DNA of 64,000 bases from Epiperipatus broadwayi (GCA_028023455.1 JAQFVV010000141.1:2763080-2827079); one strand, 5' to 3'; positions 49,101 through 61,625 are shown, counted from the stretch's first letter. The notes: generated by a model from the sequence alone, not told the origin. Numbers and translations: made by a program.

Positions 49101-51911
49101 TAAGCTATACATAAACCTGCATGTTTTTTTTTAAAAAGAAAAAGAACAACTTTCTTGAAATAAATGTGAAAATTAAATACGTGCATTCTTTAAGGAAAAA
49201 ATTACTATTGGAAAAAAAAATCAAAGATTATAAACGAGAACTGAATATCTTTAGTGACTTAGGAATAAAATTGAATTATATATTATAGTATAAGCAAGGT
49301 GGAATTCTTATAACTTCATCCATTCTATAAGTAAACTACCTTATTATCATACTAATCTATAGGAAAAAGTGGCATTTTCCTCAAATAAATAAGCTAGCTA
49401 ATTATATGTGTAGTCAATAAATAATGTGTCTGTTTATCGTCTATGTTATAATATTCATTTTTTCTTGGATCCAGATTTTATTATTATAGTCCAATTGAGA
49501 ATTAATCTTCAGTTCTACTATATATTTTTTCTTTACATATTTATTATTATAATTGCTAAATAAAAGAAAACTTTTTATTAGAATAAAAAAAAAATCTGTT
49601 TATTACTTTCAGTGATTGTCAAATGTGACCGAATGAAGACTCTTCACCTGGACAAACAGCTCATAGAAAAATAGTTCTGCTAATGAGATAATGTGTATTT
49701 GTTTATTTAATGTTTGTTTTTTTTTAAGAAAAACTAATTTGTAAACTTTTATTTTGTTTTTTAATTTTAATATAGGATAAGGTTTATATCTGTCACGTAA
49801 CATTTAGGGATCTTGTAATATACAAAGTTTTGTCTTACTATCATTACGTTGGGTTAAGTTTGTATTTAATGTGAAGTAAAATGTATAAAATATATCTGAT
49901 TTATCACATGCAACTGGAGATATAAACTTTGCATGTTAAGTACTTGAAAGAAAAATGTTTTATTTTTTTTAAATGGGTAAAAAGTAAATTTATCAGAAGT
50001 AACAGTCAAAAAAAATTCTATAACAAGATATTTCTTGTTTAAAATTTGAACAGAATTTATATTATATTAATTAAGTAATTTAGTAACCGTTGTTCTTTAA
50101 TAACACATCCACTTTATTTAGTTTAAGCTGGTATGCTACCCATTGCTTTTGAATAATCCTTTATTAGAATTAAAATTATTATACTTTTCTGCTGTCATGT
50201 CCATTCGTTTCAGATATTGATTGAAGTATACATTTAATATAGTTTTATTTTTATTAGCGTGTTTTACTATCTTGCCTAAGTGTAGAGTTGGTATATGCTT
50301 AATCTCAGCATATTTTAATACTTATAATGTATTTTATTTTGTGAGATGAAAATGATCTTCCCAAAATACTTTATCTTTCCATGAGAGGATTAGTTTTTTC
50401 ATGAATAGAACGATCCATAGTTGATATAATATTTAATATACTTCAGGTATTTTAAATCCCAAAAGAGGATTATACTTTTACGTGTTCGTTTCTTTAGGTG
50501 GTGAGGATGTAGATTCTACACATATACGTTTTATGCCTGGGTAATAGGCAAGAAACCACCGAATACTTCAGTGTAGTATTTTACTCTGCAGACATTAGTT
50601 GTTATTCTGCATTCCTCATGTGAAATTAAAGATAGTTCCACCATAGAAGGTGTAGATTATTGTGCTCTTGTAAAAGTTATGGCAGGGGTAAATATTTGAT
50701 TTGATGTGTTACTTCCTCAAGGAGTACTTTAGTACCAGTAGTGCCTTGGTAATTGAAATCAATATCTGTATTGTGCTACTGAGCCTTACTGGTACTTCAC
50801 AAGCAAACCAATGGAGAAAGTTAATTTAAAATTGCGTATTTGAAAACGCTTATTTGTTGAGGGAATGTTCGAACACAATATTTAGTATTAATTAAGAGTA
50901 AGAAATATTCTTAGCGTGCAGAAAAACATTTATAATTAAAATATTTATCATAACATAGGTGGACATTAAGTTAGCATGAAATGGTGCGTGGGACTTCTGA
51001 TCAATAACCCATAACTAGTAATAAGTTATTTAATTATAAACCATAACTTAGTTAACATTATTATTAATAGAGTTAATATTTTAAAAGGATCGTATTGAAC
51101 CCATTTATTAAAGTATACAAATCATATGTAGTTATTTTGCGTACTTCATATCATATATTAATAAATAAATAAAAAAAATAGTTAGTCGATAACTCAAGGT
51201 AAAAGATTGATGAAAGGTTTACTAAATTTACAGATTAGTATTGGTAAATCAGATTCATGTTTCAGCAAGTTAATCTAGTTCAATAGCGTTACCTTCAACA
51301 TGTATTAATTTGTAATTTTAATTTTTATCCAAATAGTAGACAAATTAATGTTGATTTATGTTTCGTATCAATGTGATATTATTTAATAAATTTGTATATT
51401 TTATTTAGTTCTATGTTGGTAATAAATTATAGTCTTGTCAATATTCGTTGTGAGTTCATTTTTTATATCCTAAATATAAGTGTGTTTGCACAATATTTGC
51501 AAAAAATTTATTGAGTCCGAAATCACTTCAAACTTTCGAGATCTTAGTATACCAGATAGACAAATTTATGCAGATCTGAATATTTCATTTTATTTTTTTT
51601 TAATGATAAGTATTTATGGAATTGCAAACTTCAGACTAAACATTATGTAATTGTAAAAATGAATTTATTTATAAGTTATTAACCCTGACTGTCATGGGTA
51701 TCGAAGGGCATAAAAAGCACTCTTGTCTTTTTATTATTCTGGCTGAGATTCTGGATAAAAAGACTATATTATTCAAATTTTATGTAATTTTTATGTCATT
51801 GTTGATCATATTTATCACCCCTTTAAATAGTTATAATAATTGTTATGATATATGAGGACACATTAACTTTGAAGTAAAGTGAATGTTTACTATAGCTTAC
51901 TAGAATACCAG
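46146..51911. other. Gene-free stretch with a purine-skewed block
   Basis: 47340-47820 is strongly A/G-rich on the plus strand and reads as lysine-rich fragments (CNIKNYYNKK-like) in broken frames. It may be a decayed retroelement segment, but no motif is recognisable. The rest is AT-rich with poly-T runs and no gene. Confidence 0.45.
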
Positions 51912-52449
51912 TCATATGTGACAGCACAGTACTGTAAAGTATTTTATTAAAGTAGACAAAGAAACCCTGAGATTATTATTATCATTATCACTATTCTTTA
52001 TTGGAGAAATGATCTATTGTTATTGATATTACAATTGCGGCGTGGCTTAAAAGAGTTTAACTATCAATTGTGCTATAAGAAATGTATTTTCAGATCATAT
52101 TGGTAAATGATTTACATAATGGATACTTTTTAGAAACATTAACAAGAATATGAGAAGTTATCATCATTGTTGAAAAGTGCAGAGAATGTGTTTTTGATAA
52201 AGAGAGGGTGTTATTTTATCCTAAATTATTAATTAGGGAATGATGACAGTTTTTTTTTTCTATTTTCCCAAGATATTTGTTTTATTTATAATAATTTATT
52301 TTATGGTTTTAATTTCTTTCTTTATCTTAACTGCATATCTCTGCAGCTGAATTTTTTATAACTAACCGACCACTGAGCTAGGCCGAGTTTGCACATTGGT
52401 ACGTTTGGTTTGTATGTCACCGGATATATTTTACAAGGTTAGAAATGAA
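51912..52449 (-). repeat. SINE-like repeat, copy 2
   Basis: Collinear with 39974-40516 (shared landmarks: ACAGCACAGTACTGTAAAGT, AAAGAAACCCTGAGATTATT). The minus-strand A box TAGCTCAGTGG (52370-52380) is perfectly conserved. It lies immediately upstream of a Penelope endonuclease fragment. Confidence 0.6.
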
Positions 52450-52528
52450 TGACTGACTATATAGTGACTATATAGTAATAACACCAGAAGGTATTTTCTC
52501 TTCAGACTTCTCTGTTTCTTGAGAAACC

Positions 52529-52792
52529 AAAACAAATATTAAATATCGCCTTCAACAACATAAATATACATATAATAGAGCAAGAGAAGATGATACAGTT
52601 TATTCAGCTTTTTATGTTCCCCAAAATAATACAGGCCATATATGTAGTCCAAAGGATTTTACAATATTGATGCATGAAACACATTATAAAAAACGCAAGA
52701 TTAACGAATCATATTTTATCCAAAATTCTTCTTGTGCTATGAATTCGAAATTAACCTGCTTGTCGATTAATTGTTCCTGGCCAATACAATAA
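52529..52792 (+). pseudogene. Penelope-like GIY-YIG endonuclease, C-terminal fragment
   Basis: An 87-codon reading frame closed by TAA, without a start Met because it is a 5'-truncated fragment. It reads KYRLQQHKYTYNRAREDDT, then SPKDFTILMHETHYKKRKIN, ESYFIQNSSCAMNSK. The spaced R..H, then KR-x-x-E-S-x-FI and M-N are the C-terminal landmarks of Penelope-like endonucleases (compare KEAVFISRYKNTIINRQ at 58.7 kb). The GIY-YIG core itself would lie upstream and is missing. A GAT-hairpin-GAAAGCGCTT structure follows within ~50 bases, as expected for a Penelope 3' region. Confidence 0.72.
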
Positions 52793-52837
52793 ATGTTAAA
52801 TTCATCACCTAGGAGAAAAATAGAATTTTTTTAACAC

Positions 52838-52882
52838 TGCCTTGATAAGGACTCGTAAGAGTTGAAAGCGCTTGGAAATATT
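52838..52882 (+). other. Hairpin downstream of Penelope endonuclease
   Basis: CTTGATAA, stem GGACTC/GAGTT with a GTAA loop, then GAAAGCGCTTGG. Same GAT-hairpin-GAAA order as the other Penelope-associated hairpins here. It lacks the hammerhead C3 and G8 bases, so it is presumably inactive. Confidence 0.45.
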
Positions 52883-52971
52883 ATTTGTTATTATTTTATT
52901 TATATCAAAGAAACTCTGTATTAACAATTGACACGAATTGATATTTTATTTTATATTTATATTATATACAG

Positions 52972-52975
<4 letters not shown>

Positions 52976-53048
<73 letters not shown>
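52976..53048. repeat. (ATT)n microsatellite
   Basis: About 73 bases of ATT triplets downstream of the Penelope fragment. Confidence 0.97.
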
Positions 53049-53050
<2 letters not shown>

Positions 53051-56000
53051 ACGGAACTAAATATTCATATTATGTTCCATGAAAATTGACACACACTTCT
53101 ATACCATATTTAATGTATGATATCATAAAATAAACTACTAAATAAAGATAATTTTGCAATATTTTGAAGAGGGGAAGGCAAATTATAATATCTCTTTGAA
53201 GATTATGACTTTTTTGTGCTCAAAATTTGATACATATGTATTCACTAAGTAACAAATCAGTGCTATTAAATAAAAAGCTGAAGTACGTACTGACTTTCTA
53301 TAGCAATATTAATAAAAGTCAGTAATTGAAGTAAATGGATGAAAGACTTTTTATGACTGATTTTTTAAATAATATGTATTTGCAAGTGAAACAAAATCTT
53401 GCATAATCAGACATCATTGACTTAAAATCCTAGTTAAACTTAACTATTTATAATATTGCCCATTAGAACTAATAGCTTGTACTCCCGTACTATTGTGGAA
53501 CAAAGTAGCACCAGGCTTGCAGACATTCATAGTGTTGGCTACCATGATATACCTCAAATAGCAAATATATCCTCAACAATGTGACTTTCAATTCACATAG
53601 GAAAGATAATAATAAAATCGTTTAAGTATAACATTCGCAGAGTATCAAAATCAAAAATAAGAATCACATTAAAATAATTGTTCAAAATAATACTTACCTA
53701 GATTTACTTTGATAATTCCTGAATTTACATTTATCTTTGGTATAATGTCTAGTAAAAGCGATATTTCTGTTCTCCTTCTAAACCATATTGTAAAGCAAAT
53801 AGCTTTTCTTGAAGGTAATTCAAATAATATGACTCTCATAATTCTGATAAATATTTTTGTGTACATTATTTTCAAATGTGCCTAATTCTTTTTCCTGATC
53901 ATGCTTCACCTTCTGTGTTTATAGAAAATTTCAGTTCTCAAGTTTGGAATTGAGAACATTTAACTGAAAATCAAAGAAGATAACCACTTTTAGAATTGAT
54001 GGATTTAAAAAAATTCTCTTATATTACGATATTAGGCAAAAATACACATTTTATTAGGAGAACAGAAAACATAAAAAGATTATTATTTTAGTTTTGTTTT
54101 ATTATTACATGGTGATCTACTGATATTAAATCAGCTTTTTGTTAGACGATTTCTATTTATTCATAGATTTTATATTTTTATAATAAATGTTTAATATAAT
54201 CTCTCTAATTCCCTCTTCTTTATAATTAGTTCAACAAACTGATAAATAACAGCTCTAGAAAGCTCAACTGCAACGGATAAGACATCAGTAATTCAAGTTG
54301 TAAACTAAATTTGTCTGCCAATATTTCAGTAATTTTTACTAAAATTGTAAAATCACTGTAAGGTTCCAACATAGATAAGTGGAGACAAATCATAGAGAAG
54401 ATAATTTTAAAATATCACTTTTTTACCTGCTCACTGTTATTAAATCTGAGATATAAAATTATCCACAAAAAACTATTAGTTTTACAGCTAATGTGATGTC
54501 TAAATTAATATTGATAAAATATAAAAAAAAAATCGTTAAAACAAAACTGCAATTTTGACATAGATTGTTTTACACGAGGAAGACTTCTGGAGCAAATAAT
54601 TTCACGGTTCGCTAAAAAAAAGATTTGGGCATAACAAGAAACCATGTTTGAGAAAACTATTGATTAACATTATACTATTTCAAAATATTGGCATAATAGA
54701 AAAACTATAGCCATTTGAAAAGCAAATAAATCTGGCATTGATCTGAATTATTATGGCTATTGTCAATATTATGTGTTTTGTGCAAGTATTTTGGAAAACA
54801 TTAACAAAAAATATCAATTATTGAAAAAAGTATAGAAGATGAAGCATATAGGTAATGAAATGTGAATAAGTTTTGCCTTTAACAACAAAGGATTTCAGTG
54901 TACTTTAAAAATTGATGTAATTTGTACTGAACTAATCTCAGATAAAATGATACTATTTCGAAAGTATTTTTTTTTAAAAAAAAAAAAAATCTCAAATCCA
55001 ACAAGACTATTAACTTCCTTGACTATCGGGTACAGCTCCCTCTTCATTTTATTTAATATATTAATCAATTATTTTTCTAAGCAGAATTCAAAAAAATCAT
55101 TTATTCTGATTATATTTCTCTGACTTCTCAATAAATATTTATTCCTGAAATAGAAAAGCCTTTCAATAAGAACTTGAAATGATTGGAAATCTTATTACAA
55201 ATCGTAATCTCTTTTCTAATGTCAAATAAGAAAAAAATATTCAAGTTTTACATCTTAATAATAGCATATATGCTATTTAAAACTAAGTTTAAATTAATGT
55301 TTGATTTCATTTATTTGTTAATATTAGAACCAAATTAATTTTTAATTATAAAGTTCTTGGAAAGCTATACGGTCCTTTTGATCCTACGACATTACCATAC
55401 GGTGTTAAGATTTAGTATTTTTCTGTTGTTTAATATTGTATATCAGTTTGGGTTATGTTTACTGAAATAAATATTATGAAAATATTACTGCTTTACTCTA
55501 GTATATTGATTTCTAATGTCTTCTTGTTTTTTTTCTCACATATTTATTTACCAGATTTTAGTATAGAAAATCATCCACTATATAATTTCAAAACTTAAAC
55601 CTCCTCTCAAATCAATATCGCTCCATTACAATGTTACAATAAAAATCTAGAAGAAAAAATTACTTGGTAATAAGAACCAAGTATTTTTTCCCTAAATTCC
55701 ATCAATAAAGTTGGCTTTCGTTCAGTTGAAGTTTCAAAAATAAATTCAGGAACGCCCATGACCATGCATGTTTTAAAAATAACATTTATGCAGACACTGA
55801 TTAAAGACGGTCAAGCACAAGCAAGAGCCACATAGGTAATAACTGCTTCATCTATTGCAGCTATGATAGGTATTAGGGAGCAAGTAAACCCATTGGTCAT
55901 TTTATTAACTTGATTAAATCTTTACCCGTTTTTATAATATATTATTAATAGTTGCTATCAAAAATACCTTTAAGTTAGGCAAACAAATTCAGCATTATAT

Positions 56001-56834
56001 ATATATATGTGTGTGTGTGCGCGCGTGAAAAAATAAAGAATTTAAATAAAAAATCAATAATAATATATTTAATTTTAAAACCACACTAAAATATGATTCT
56101 ATAGTAACAAGTAAGGGTGTATAACTTACGTGAAAAATCAAAATATGTCAACCCCAAACGAATATTGGAAATAAAGACTTTACACAGAAAAATCAATATG
56201 CTTATTTTTGATATGAGCTAATCGATACGTCACCCCAAATGTCAATAAATCAACGACATAATTTTCGTTGCAAATGACGAATTTTGAAGAGACAAATAAA
56301 TCAAAAATAGTTTTTAATTAATTTTAATTTAAATATTTTTAATTCTTTACAGAAAAAAAAAAATATATATTTTTAATTATTTACAAAAAATCGATAATTT
56401 ATCGTTTCCGTTTTTCAAATAACCAATGAAATTTCATTTCTGTCACTAATTATTGCAAATTAAAAACTTATATATGACTCAATTTTATTTATTCAAATAA
56501 AATTTTAGCCTTGTTCTTAAAAAAATAATTTTCACTATTAATTAACATATTTTATTTAAATCACTAACACAATGTTTTGTTGTTGGATTTCTGTAAGTAA
56601 AGAAATTCATTACTTAAATGAGATTTTTCCATCGGTGCAGTTAAATTAATATATATATATATTGTCACAGCTTTTGTAATGTCGGCATTCTGGTGTTGCA
56701 GTATAGAATATGTGTTTTGTATATTTTTAACTATATATATATATATATATATATATTACACAGTTATTGTTATAAGGCAAATTACTGATTGTCATCTATA
56801 TTTGGGGTGTCTAAGTATTGACTGTTTTCTAATG

Positions 56835-56881
<47 letters not shown>

Positions 56882-57400
56882 TTGATCTCTCTAATAAATA
56901 TTTGTAAAGTATACTATCAAAAGATAAGGAAATTGTAAGATTAATGAATAATCTACCGAGTTCGATTAACTTATAAATATTTTGGCATGATATTCAAGAG
57001 TTTACAACTTTTAAAATTATTATTATATTTTTAGTTTTCGTACTTAATAACCATTGATTTTTTACTTAGTTTCCTTAAAATTAATAGAGCAGTGGGTGTT
57101 TTCATATCTAAATTATATATATATCAACCGTTAACTATACTTATCGCAGTCTATATTTTGCATTAGCCCAATCTTATCACAATCATCATTAGCCTAGAAA
57201 GAAGTCAGACGATCTACTGGTATGTTTCTTTAAAATACTTAGTTCACGACATTTTCCAATTTAATAAGATATACATAGTATATATTATAATTTTTTTCAG
57301 AATACCAAATACACTAATTTTAGATATACTTAATCTTTAACATGTGTGTATATATATATATGAAGGTATACCATATTTTAAAAAAACTTTGTATAATATA
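53049..57400. other. AT-rich gene-free stretch with several (TA)n tracts
   Basis: TA tracts at about 55996-56010 (followed by GT and GC dinucleotides), 56648-56662, 56731-56756 and 56837-56879. No gene recognised. Confidence 0.5.
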
Positions 57401-57829
57401 TAGAACGCCATCTGTTGACATAAATACAAGCGTTAGCAAGTTTTTTTAACTTGCATTTTGTTTTTCATAAATGTACCTTTGAGGTCTTTCTTGCAATGAT
57501 ATAGATTGCAGAGGCTTCTACTATGTGGTGATGCTGAACTGGGATCAGACCCACATAGCTATCTGGCTTGCTATGCTGAGCTTGAAGACATTACGTGTCT
57601 AAAAGATTCATGCTTGCAAGCTGAATAGAAACTGTTTCATAAACGCTCAGAGTTTGTGTTTAGATCTAGTTTCTAAAATTCCTATCTTTCACTGATGATA
57701 GCAAATAGCTTGAAATCATGATTTGAAAGTGGAATTAAAGTTAGAGATAGTGAATGCATTTCTCTGACGTTTATGTAAACAAACATACGCTTGACGGTGT
57801 TTTTGGTAGAACGCCATCTGTTGACATAT
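57401..57829 (+). mobile_element. Retrozyme-like unit with one hammerhead (about 406 bp)
   Basis: TAGAACGCCATCTGTTGACA occurs at 57401 and again at 57807, 406 bases apart, bracketing one hammerhead. This is what a monomer plus the start of a second copy would give. Upstream of the ribozyme, CAGACCCACATAG..TGAGCTTGAA resembles CAGACCCATATGAC..TGAGCTTGGA of the 11-12 kb monomers, so the two are distant relatives. A further copy of the left part is at 61374-61465. Confidence 0.65.
57677..57736 (+). ncRNA. Type I hammerhead ribozyme, divergent
   Basis: AATTCC..CTTTCA, CTGATGA (57692-57698), stem II AGC/GCT with loop AAATA, GAAA (57712-57715), stem III ATC/GAT, U at the cleavage position (ATT triplet), then TGAAAG..GGAATT. 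Both stem I helices are perfect (CTTTCA/TGAAAG and AATTCC/GGAATT). Position 10.1/11.1 is T·T. ATT is a permitted but slower cleavage triplet than GTC. Confidence 0.72.
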
Positions 57830-57918
57830 ATATATATATATATACAGAATTTTGTATAAAAAATACAAAAAAAAAATTATTTCACAAAAACCTTATTTTA
57901 AAAAACTAAAACTATACA

Positions 57919-58051
<133 letters not shown>

Positions 58052-58092
58052 TAAAATATATCAAAAAACAATAAAAATATACTAGTATATAT

Positions 58093-58556
58093 GTCATCAT
58101 CATCAACCATTATCAATCCACTGCAGGATGAAGCTTCTCCACACCACCCCTGCATACTTTCTTATTTCATCTACTCATCTCACATGTGGTTTCTTTCTCG
58201 GTCTTTTACAATCTCTTGGAATCCAGTTTAAAATTCCAATTGCCCATCTGTTATCATCTCTTCTAACAATATGTCCAGCCCAACTCCACTTCAGTCTTTT
58301 AATTTTTTCAATGAAGTCAGTAACACCAGTTTGCTCTCTTACCCGTACATTGCGTTTTCAATCCTTTCTTGTTATTCCCAACATGCATCTCTCCATACTT
58401 CTTTGAGTGGTCTGAAGTCTCTGTATTGCTCTTCTATTAAGTGTCCAAGTCTCTGATTCATAAGTAAGAACTGGGAAAACACATTTATTAAAAACCTTCC
58501 TTTTCAAACACGTAGGCATATTTCTTTTTAGTATCAAGTTATTTCTACATACCAAA
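58093..58556 (-). pseudogene. RTE-type LINE 3' fragment
   Basis: Minus strand. Codons at 58555-58358 read NNLILKRNMPTCLKRK, VFNKCVFPVLTYESETWTLN and IQRLQTTQRSMERCMLGITR, the C-terminal RT region of RTE-like LINEs. It matches 24200-24660 closely and keeps this part open where the other copy has stops. The 3' terminus has the same GATGATGATGAC tail as at 24162. It is 5'-truncated at ~58556, where a TA run and the Penelope palindrome begin. Confidence 0.85.
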
Positions 58557-58724
58557 AACTGTATATATATATATAATGAAAATTAAATATTTTCCAAATA
58601 ACGGTAAACAATTTATAATACAATATAAATAAAATCTCATAAAGAAATATATTATATTCATAATCATTATCAACTCAACTTTCAAAATAGAATCCTCTAT
58701 TACCAACCGGAAACACATGTCGAT

Positions 58725-58994
58725 TTAAATATCCCACAATTCATTAATCCTAACATTTGCTGACTGTCTGTTTATTATTGTATTTTTATACCTACTAATA
58801 AAAACTGCCTCTTTACTTTTTCTTTTTTCATTATCTCTCTCTTGGCCTAAAATTTTTATTTTATTTATATCAAAATTAAACTTAAAATTACAATTTCTAT
58901 CATGATCATAAAAAACAGATTCAGTATATAACTTGACTTCATTATTATTATCATTATATATCTGTACATTTTTCAAAACTCTTTTATATAACAA
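58725..58994 (-). pseudogene. Penelope-like endonuclease C-terminus, left arm
   Basis: 90 codons ending KEAVFISRYKNTIINRQ..INELWDI then stop. It contains FYDHDRNCNFKFNFDINK, equivalent to IFDHNKSCQY of the element at 62 kb. These are C-terminal landmarks of the Penelope GIY-YIG domain; the catalytic core is cut off at the palindrome centre. It differs from the right arm by at least one residue (KRKS versus KRKI). Confidence 0.82.
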
Positions 58995-59069
58995 TTATAA
59001 CTTGACTTCATTATTATTATCATTATATATCTGTACATTTTTCAAAACTCTTTTATATAACAATTTTAT

Positions 59070-59337
59070 GTTATATAAAAGAGTTTTGAAAAATGTACAG
59101 ATATATAATGATAATAATAATGAAGTCAAGTTATATACTGAATCTGTTTTTTATGATCATGATAGAAATTGTAATTTTAAGTTTAATTTTGATATAAATA
59201 AAATAAAAATTTTAGGCCAAGAAAGAGATAATGAAAAAAGAAAAATTAAAGAGGCAGTTTTTATTAGTAGGTATAAAAATACAATAATAAACAGACAGTC
59301 AGCAAATGTTAGGATTAATGAATTGTGGGATATTTAA
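59070..59337 (+). pseudogene. Penelope-like endonuclease C-terminus, right arm
   Basis: Mirror copy of the left-arm fragment, from MLYKRVLKNVQIYNDNNNE to NELWDI and stop. The longer open frame that begins at 58933 merely reads through the duplicated antisense left arm before entering the real sequence. Confidence 0.82.
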
Positions 59338-59500
59338 ATCGACATGTGTTTCCGGTTGGTAATAGAGGATTCCATTTTGAAAGTTGAGTTGAAAATGATT
59401 ATGAATATAATCGAAAATATTTCTTTATGAGTTTTTATTTATATTGTATTATAAATTGTTTACCATTATTTGGAATATATTTAATTTTCATTATTATATT

Positions 59501-59712
59501 ATTGATATTAGCGGACATTTATTTTGTTTTAATATATATATATATATATATTCTACCATATGTATTTTATCATATACACATATATCTTATACATATGTAT
59601 TTTTATATACATTCCTCTTCGTGCTAGTCCAACTATAAAATAATTATCTAGGAAACAAAAAACAAACCTCTAGGAAAGTAATTCAAGGATGTGGTAGTAC
59701 CTATATTCATAT
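59501..59712. other. AT-rich spacer
   Basis: Contains a short TA tract (59533-59550). Nothing else recognised. Confidence 0.5.
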
Positions 59713-60120
59713 TCATACCATGAGGATGTACTGTCTTAAATTAAAAAAAAAAAAACTCTCCTTCTGTTTTCTTTTTCTCATGGAAAAAAAAAAATCTTCT
59801 AATATAACCACTCTTAAATCATCAATCGAGTGATCAGGTAAATTTAAATATTTAGAAATTGGTCTAACTTCATTTTTATGAAAAACATCAAACCTATCGT
59901 TTGTCATTCTAATATGTAGACTATTTGCTGACTCACCTATGTAAGGACTCAAGCATATATTACATTTTATTAAATATACCAAGTTCACACTTTTACAATG
60001 GACGTATTTGGGGCTATAACATTTAAAACTATGAATGGGATCGCCCTGAACCATCTTTGTAACAAATAATATGTTTGCATGTCAGACATCTCTTATCCTC
60101 TCATGAAAAACATCTCTTTC
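59713..60120 (-). pseudogene. Penelope-like element 1: GIY-YIG endonuclease
   Basis: Minus strand. DKRCLTCKHI precedes the open frame 60054-59713. That frame reads FKCYSPKYVHCKSVNLVYLI, KCNICLSPYIGESANSLHI and RMTNDRF. The Cys-rich linker, VYLIKC-x-C and Y-I-G-E-S..R are the standard Penelope endonuclease layout. The C-terminal part is damaged by an A-run (FFFF frame) near 59750, and the fragment ends without the usual tail. Confidence 0.82.
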
Positions 60121-61310
60121 ATGACACAAAATTAGTGCCAAAAACTATCCTGACAAGTCTATCCCTAAGTGTCCTATGTCTACGATATACAACTTTAAGT
60201 GGATAGGGAAAAATACATCTCAGATAATTTGTGGAATTTAATACATAAAATGTTTCTCTAATATTTGGTTAATATTAGGTAAATTATCATTGAAGGTAAG
60301 AGCCAGTGGTATATTTATCAACTATTTTTTCTTAGGTAAAAGAAGTTCCTTTCTGTCAACTCCTGAAGACTTTACCAATGTTTTATCTAACAGTCATTTA
60401 TGATATTTTATATTGATAAATTTGTTATAGAAAATCTTGTTATTTTACTGAAGAATATGGCCAGATCATAGAGACATTACCTATATAATTCAGCCAAGTA
60501 TGAGATTTAAGTCTAGCCTTCTCATATATAAAGCACTTTAATTGAGCCACAAAATGTTTGCATAATTTGATGCCATTTTTGTTCCCATTGCAGTACCTTG
60601 CTTTTGTAAATAATCTGTAGAGTTAAAAAAAAAAAAAACTTTAAAATTAAATTCACTAATTCAATAACAGTCTTAATTTTGTGGTAATCATATTCTTTAT
60701 TTTTTAAAACAGATTCAATAGCTCTAATTCCATCTTCATGAGGTATATTAGTATACAATCGTGTAATGTTTAACGTCACCAAAAACATTCACTCTGTAGT
60801 ATAGATTTGACATTTTCTTAAATAAAAAGAAAATGGGTCGTATCCCTAACATAAGACTCAAATGGAGGAATATCATGTATAAGACTATCTAGGTGTGCAG
60901 ACATTTTCTCAGTAGGACAATCAATGCCTGCTATTACAGGTCTAATAGGACAACAACCAAGTGTATGAATCTTGGGTAGAATGTAAAACTTACTGGGTTT
61001 ATTTGAGTTTGGTAATAAAAAATTATATGTATCCCTGTCAAGTAGACCCATACTCTCATATCCTTTAGGCAGGAAAGCACACCTTTAAATAATTTATTAA
61101 CAATAACCTGTGTTAGAGATTCATAAAAATTCCTATCATTTAAAAAAAGCAAGGCTTTATTTATGTAATCATCCCTACTTATAATTATTATTGTTCCAAC
61201 TTTATCAGCTGGTTTAATAATAATATATTCCCTCTTTTGTAAATTATATAATGCATTTTTTTCATCTAAAGTTAAATTGCTCTTATATTTCTTATATTTT
61301 TTTCTGCTTT
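60121..61310 (-). pseudogene. Penelope-like element 1: reverse transcriptase
   Basis: Minus-strand pieces in shifting frames, in the right order. NLTLDEKNALYNLQKREYI and IIKPADKVGTIIII (about 61290-61190) are the N-terminal block. FYILPKIHTLGCCPIRPVI with CPTEKMSAHLDSLIHDIPP follows (61051-60818), then NITRLYTNIPHEDGIRAIE (60788-60522). Next comes a GTKMA..YANI block near 60590, and RHRTLRDRLVRI (~60180) at the thumb. The expected catalytic Y-x-D-D position reads YIGNVSMIW (near 60490), so the aspartates are lost as well as the frame. The Y-T-N-I-P and K-P-A-D-K signatures place it with the Penelope/Neptune-type elements. It is a dead copy. Confidence 0.85.
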
Positions 61311-61373
61311 ATGATTTTAGGTCTTTTAAATAAGATTTTTGTGAAAGATCTTTTTTTGTGTGTATTTTTAATA

Positions 61374-61465
61374 CAAAGTTTTGTATATATATAAATATAA
61401 TGCCATCTATTGTCATAAATACAAGCATATGCAAGTTTTTCAACTTGTTTTTTGTTTTTCATATA
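61374..61465. repeat. Copy of the 57.4 kb unit's left part
   Basis: GCCATCTATTGTCATAAATA then CAAGCATATGCAAGTTTTTC..TTGTTTTTTGTTTTTC matches 57405-57470. It lies just upstream (minus sense) of Penelope-like element 1 and may be part of that element's terminal repeat. Confidence 0.7.
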
Positions 61466-61587
61466 TATATACATACAAAGTTTTTTAAAGATTTTTAGCC
61501 TATAGGAATTAGTTTTGTTATCTGATACGGAACTGTCTGTAATATATTAGCGTTTAAATTCTGGAAATAGCCATCTTGCTGTGCTTT

Positions 61588-61625
61588 TTGATGAAAACCA
61601 GTCTTCTGGTTGAAATATTAAAGCA
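61588..61625 (+). other. Hammerhead-like hairpin lacking C3
   Basis: TTTGATGA, stem AACCAG/CTGGTT with a TCTT loop, GAAATATTAAAG. All core bases after position 3 fit, but C3 is T. This should block cleavage because C3 pairs with G8 in the active fold. Confidence 0.45.

Larger units (their letters stand above)
58574..59500. repeat. Large palindrome of Penelope-like 3' ends
   Basis: Two arms of about 420-490 bases meet near 59068 with essentially no spacer. Each encodes the same endonuclease C-terminus, pointing outwards, followed by the same 3' flank (TCGACATGTGTTTCCGGTTG in the right arm). The left arm carries an extra ~70 bp tandem duplication (AACTTGACTTCATTATTATT at 58930 and 59000). Arm identity is very high, so the structure is recent or maintained by gene conversion. 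Confidence 0.92.
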
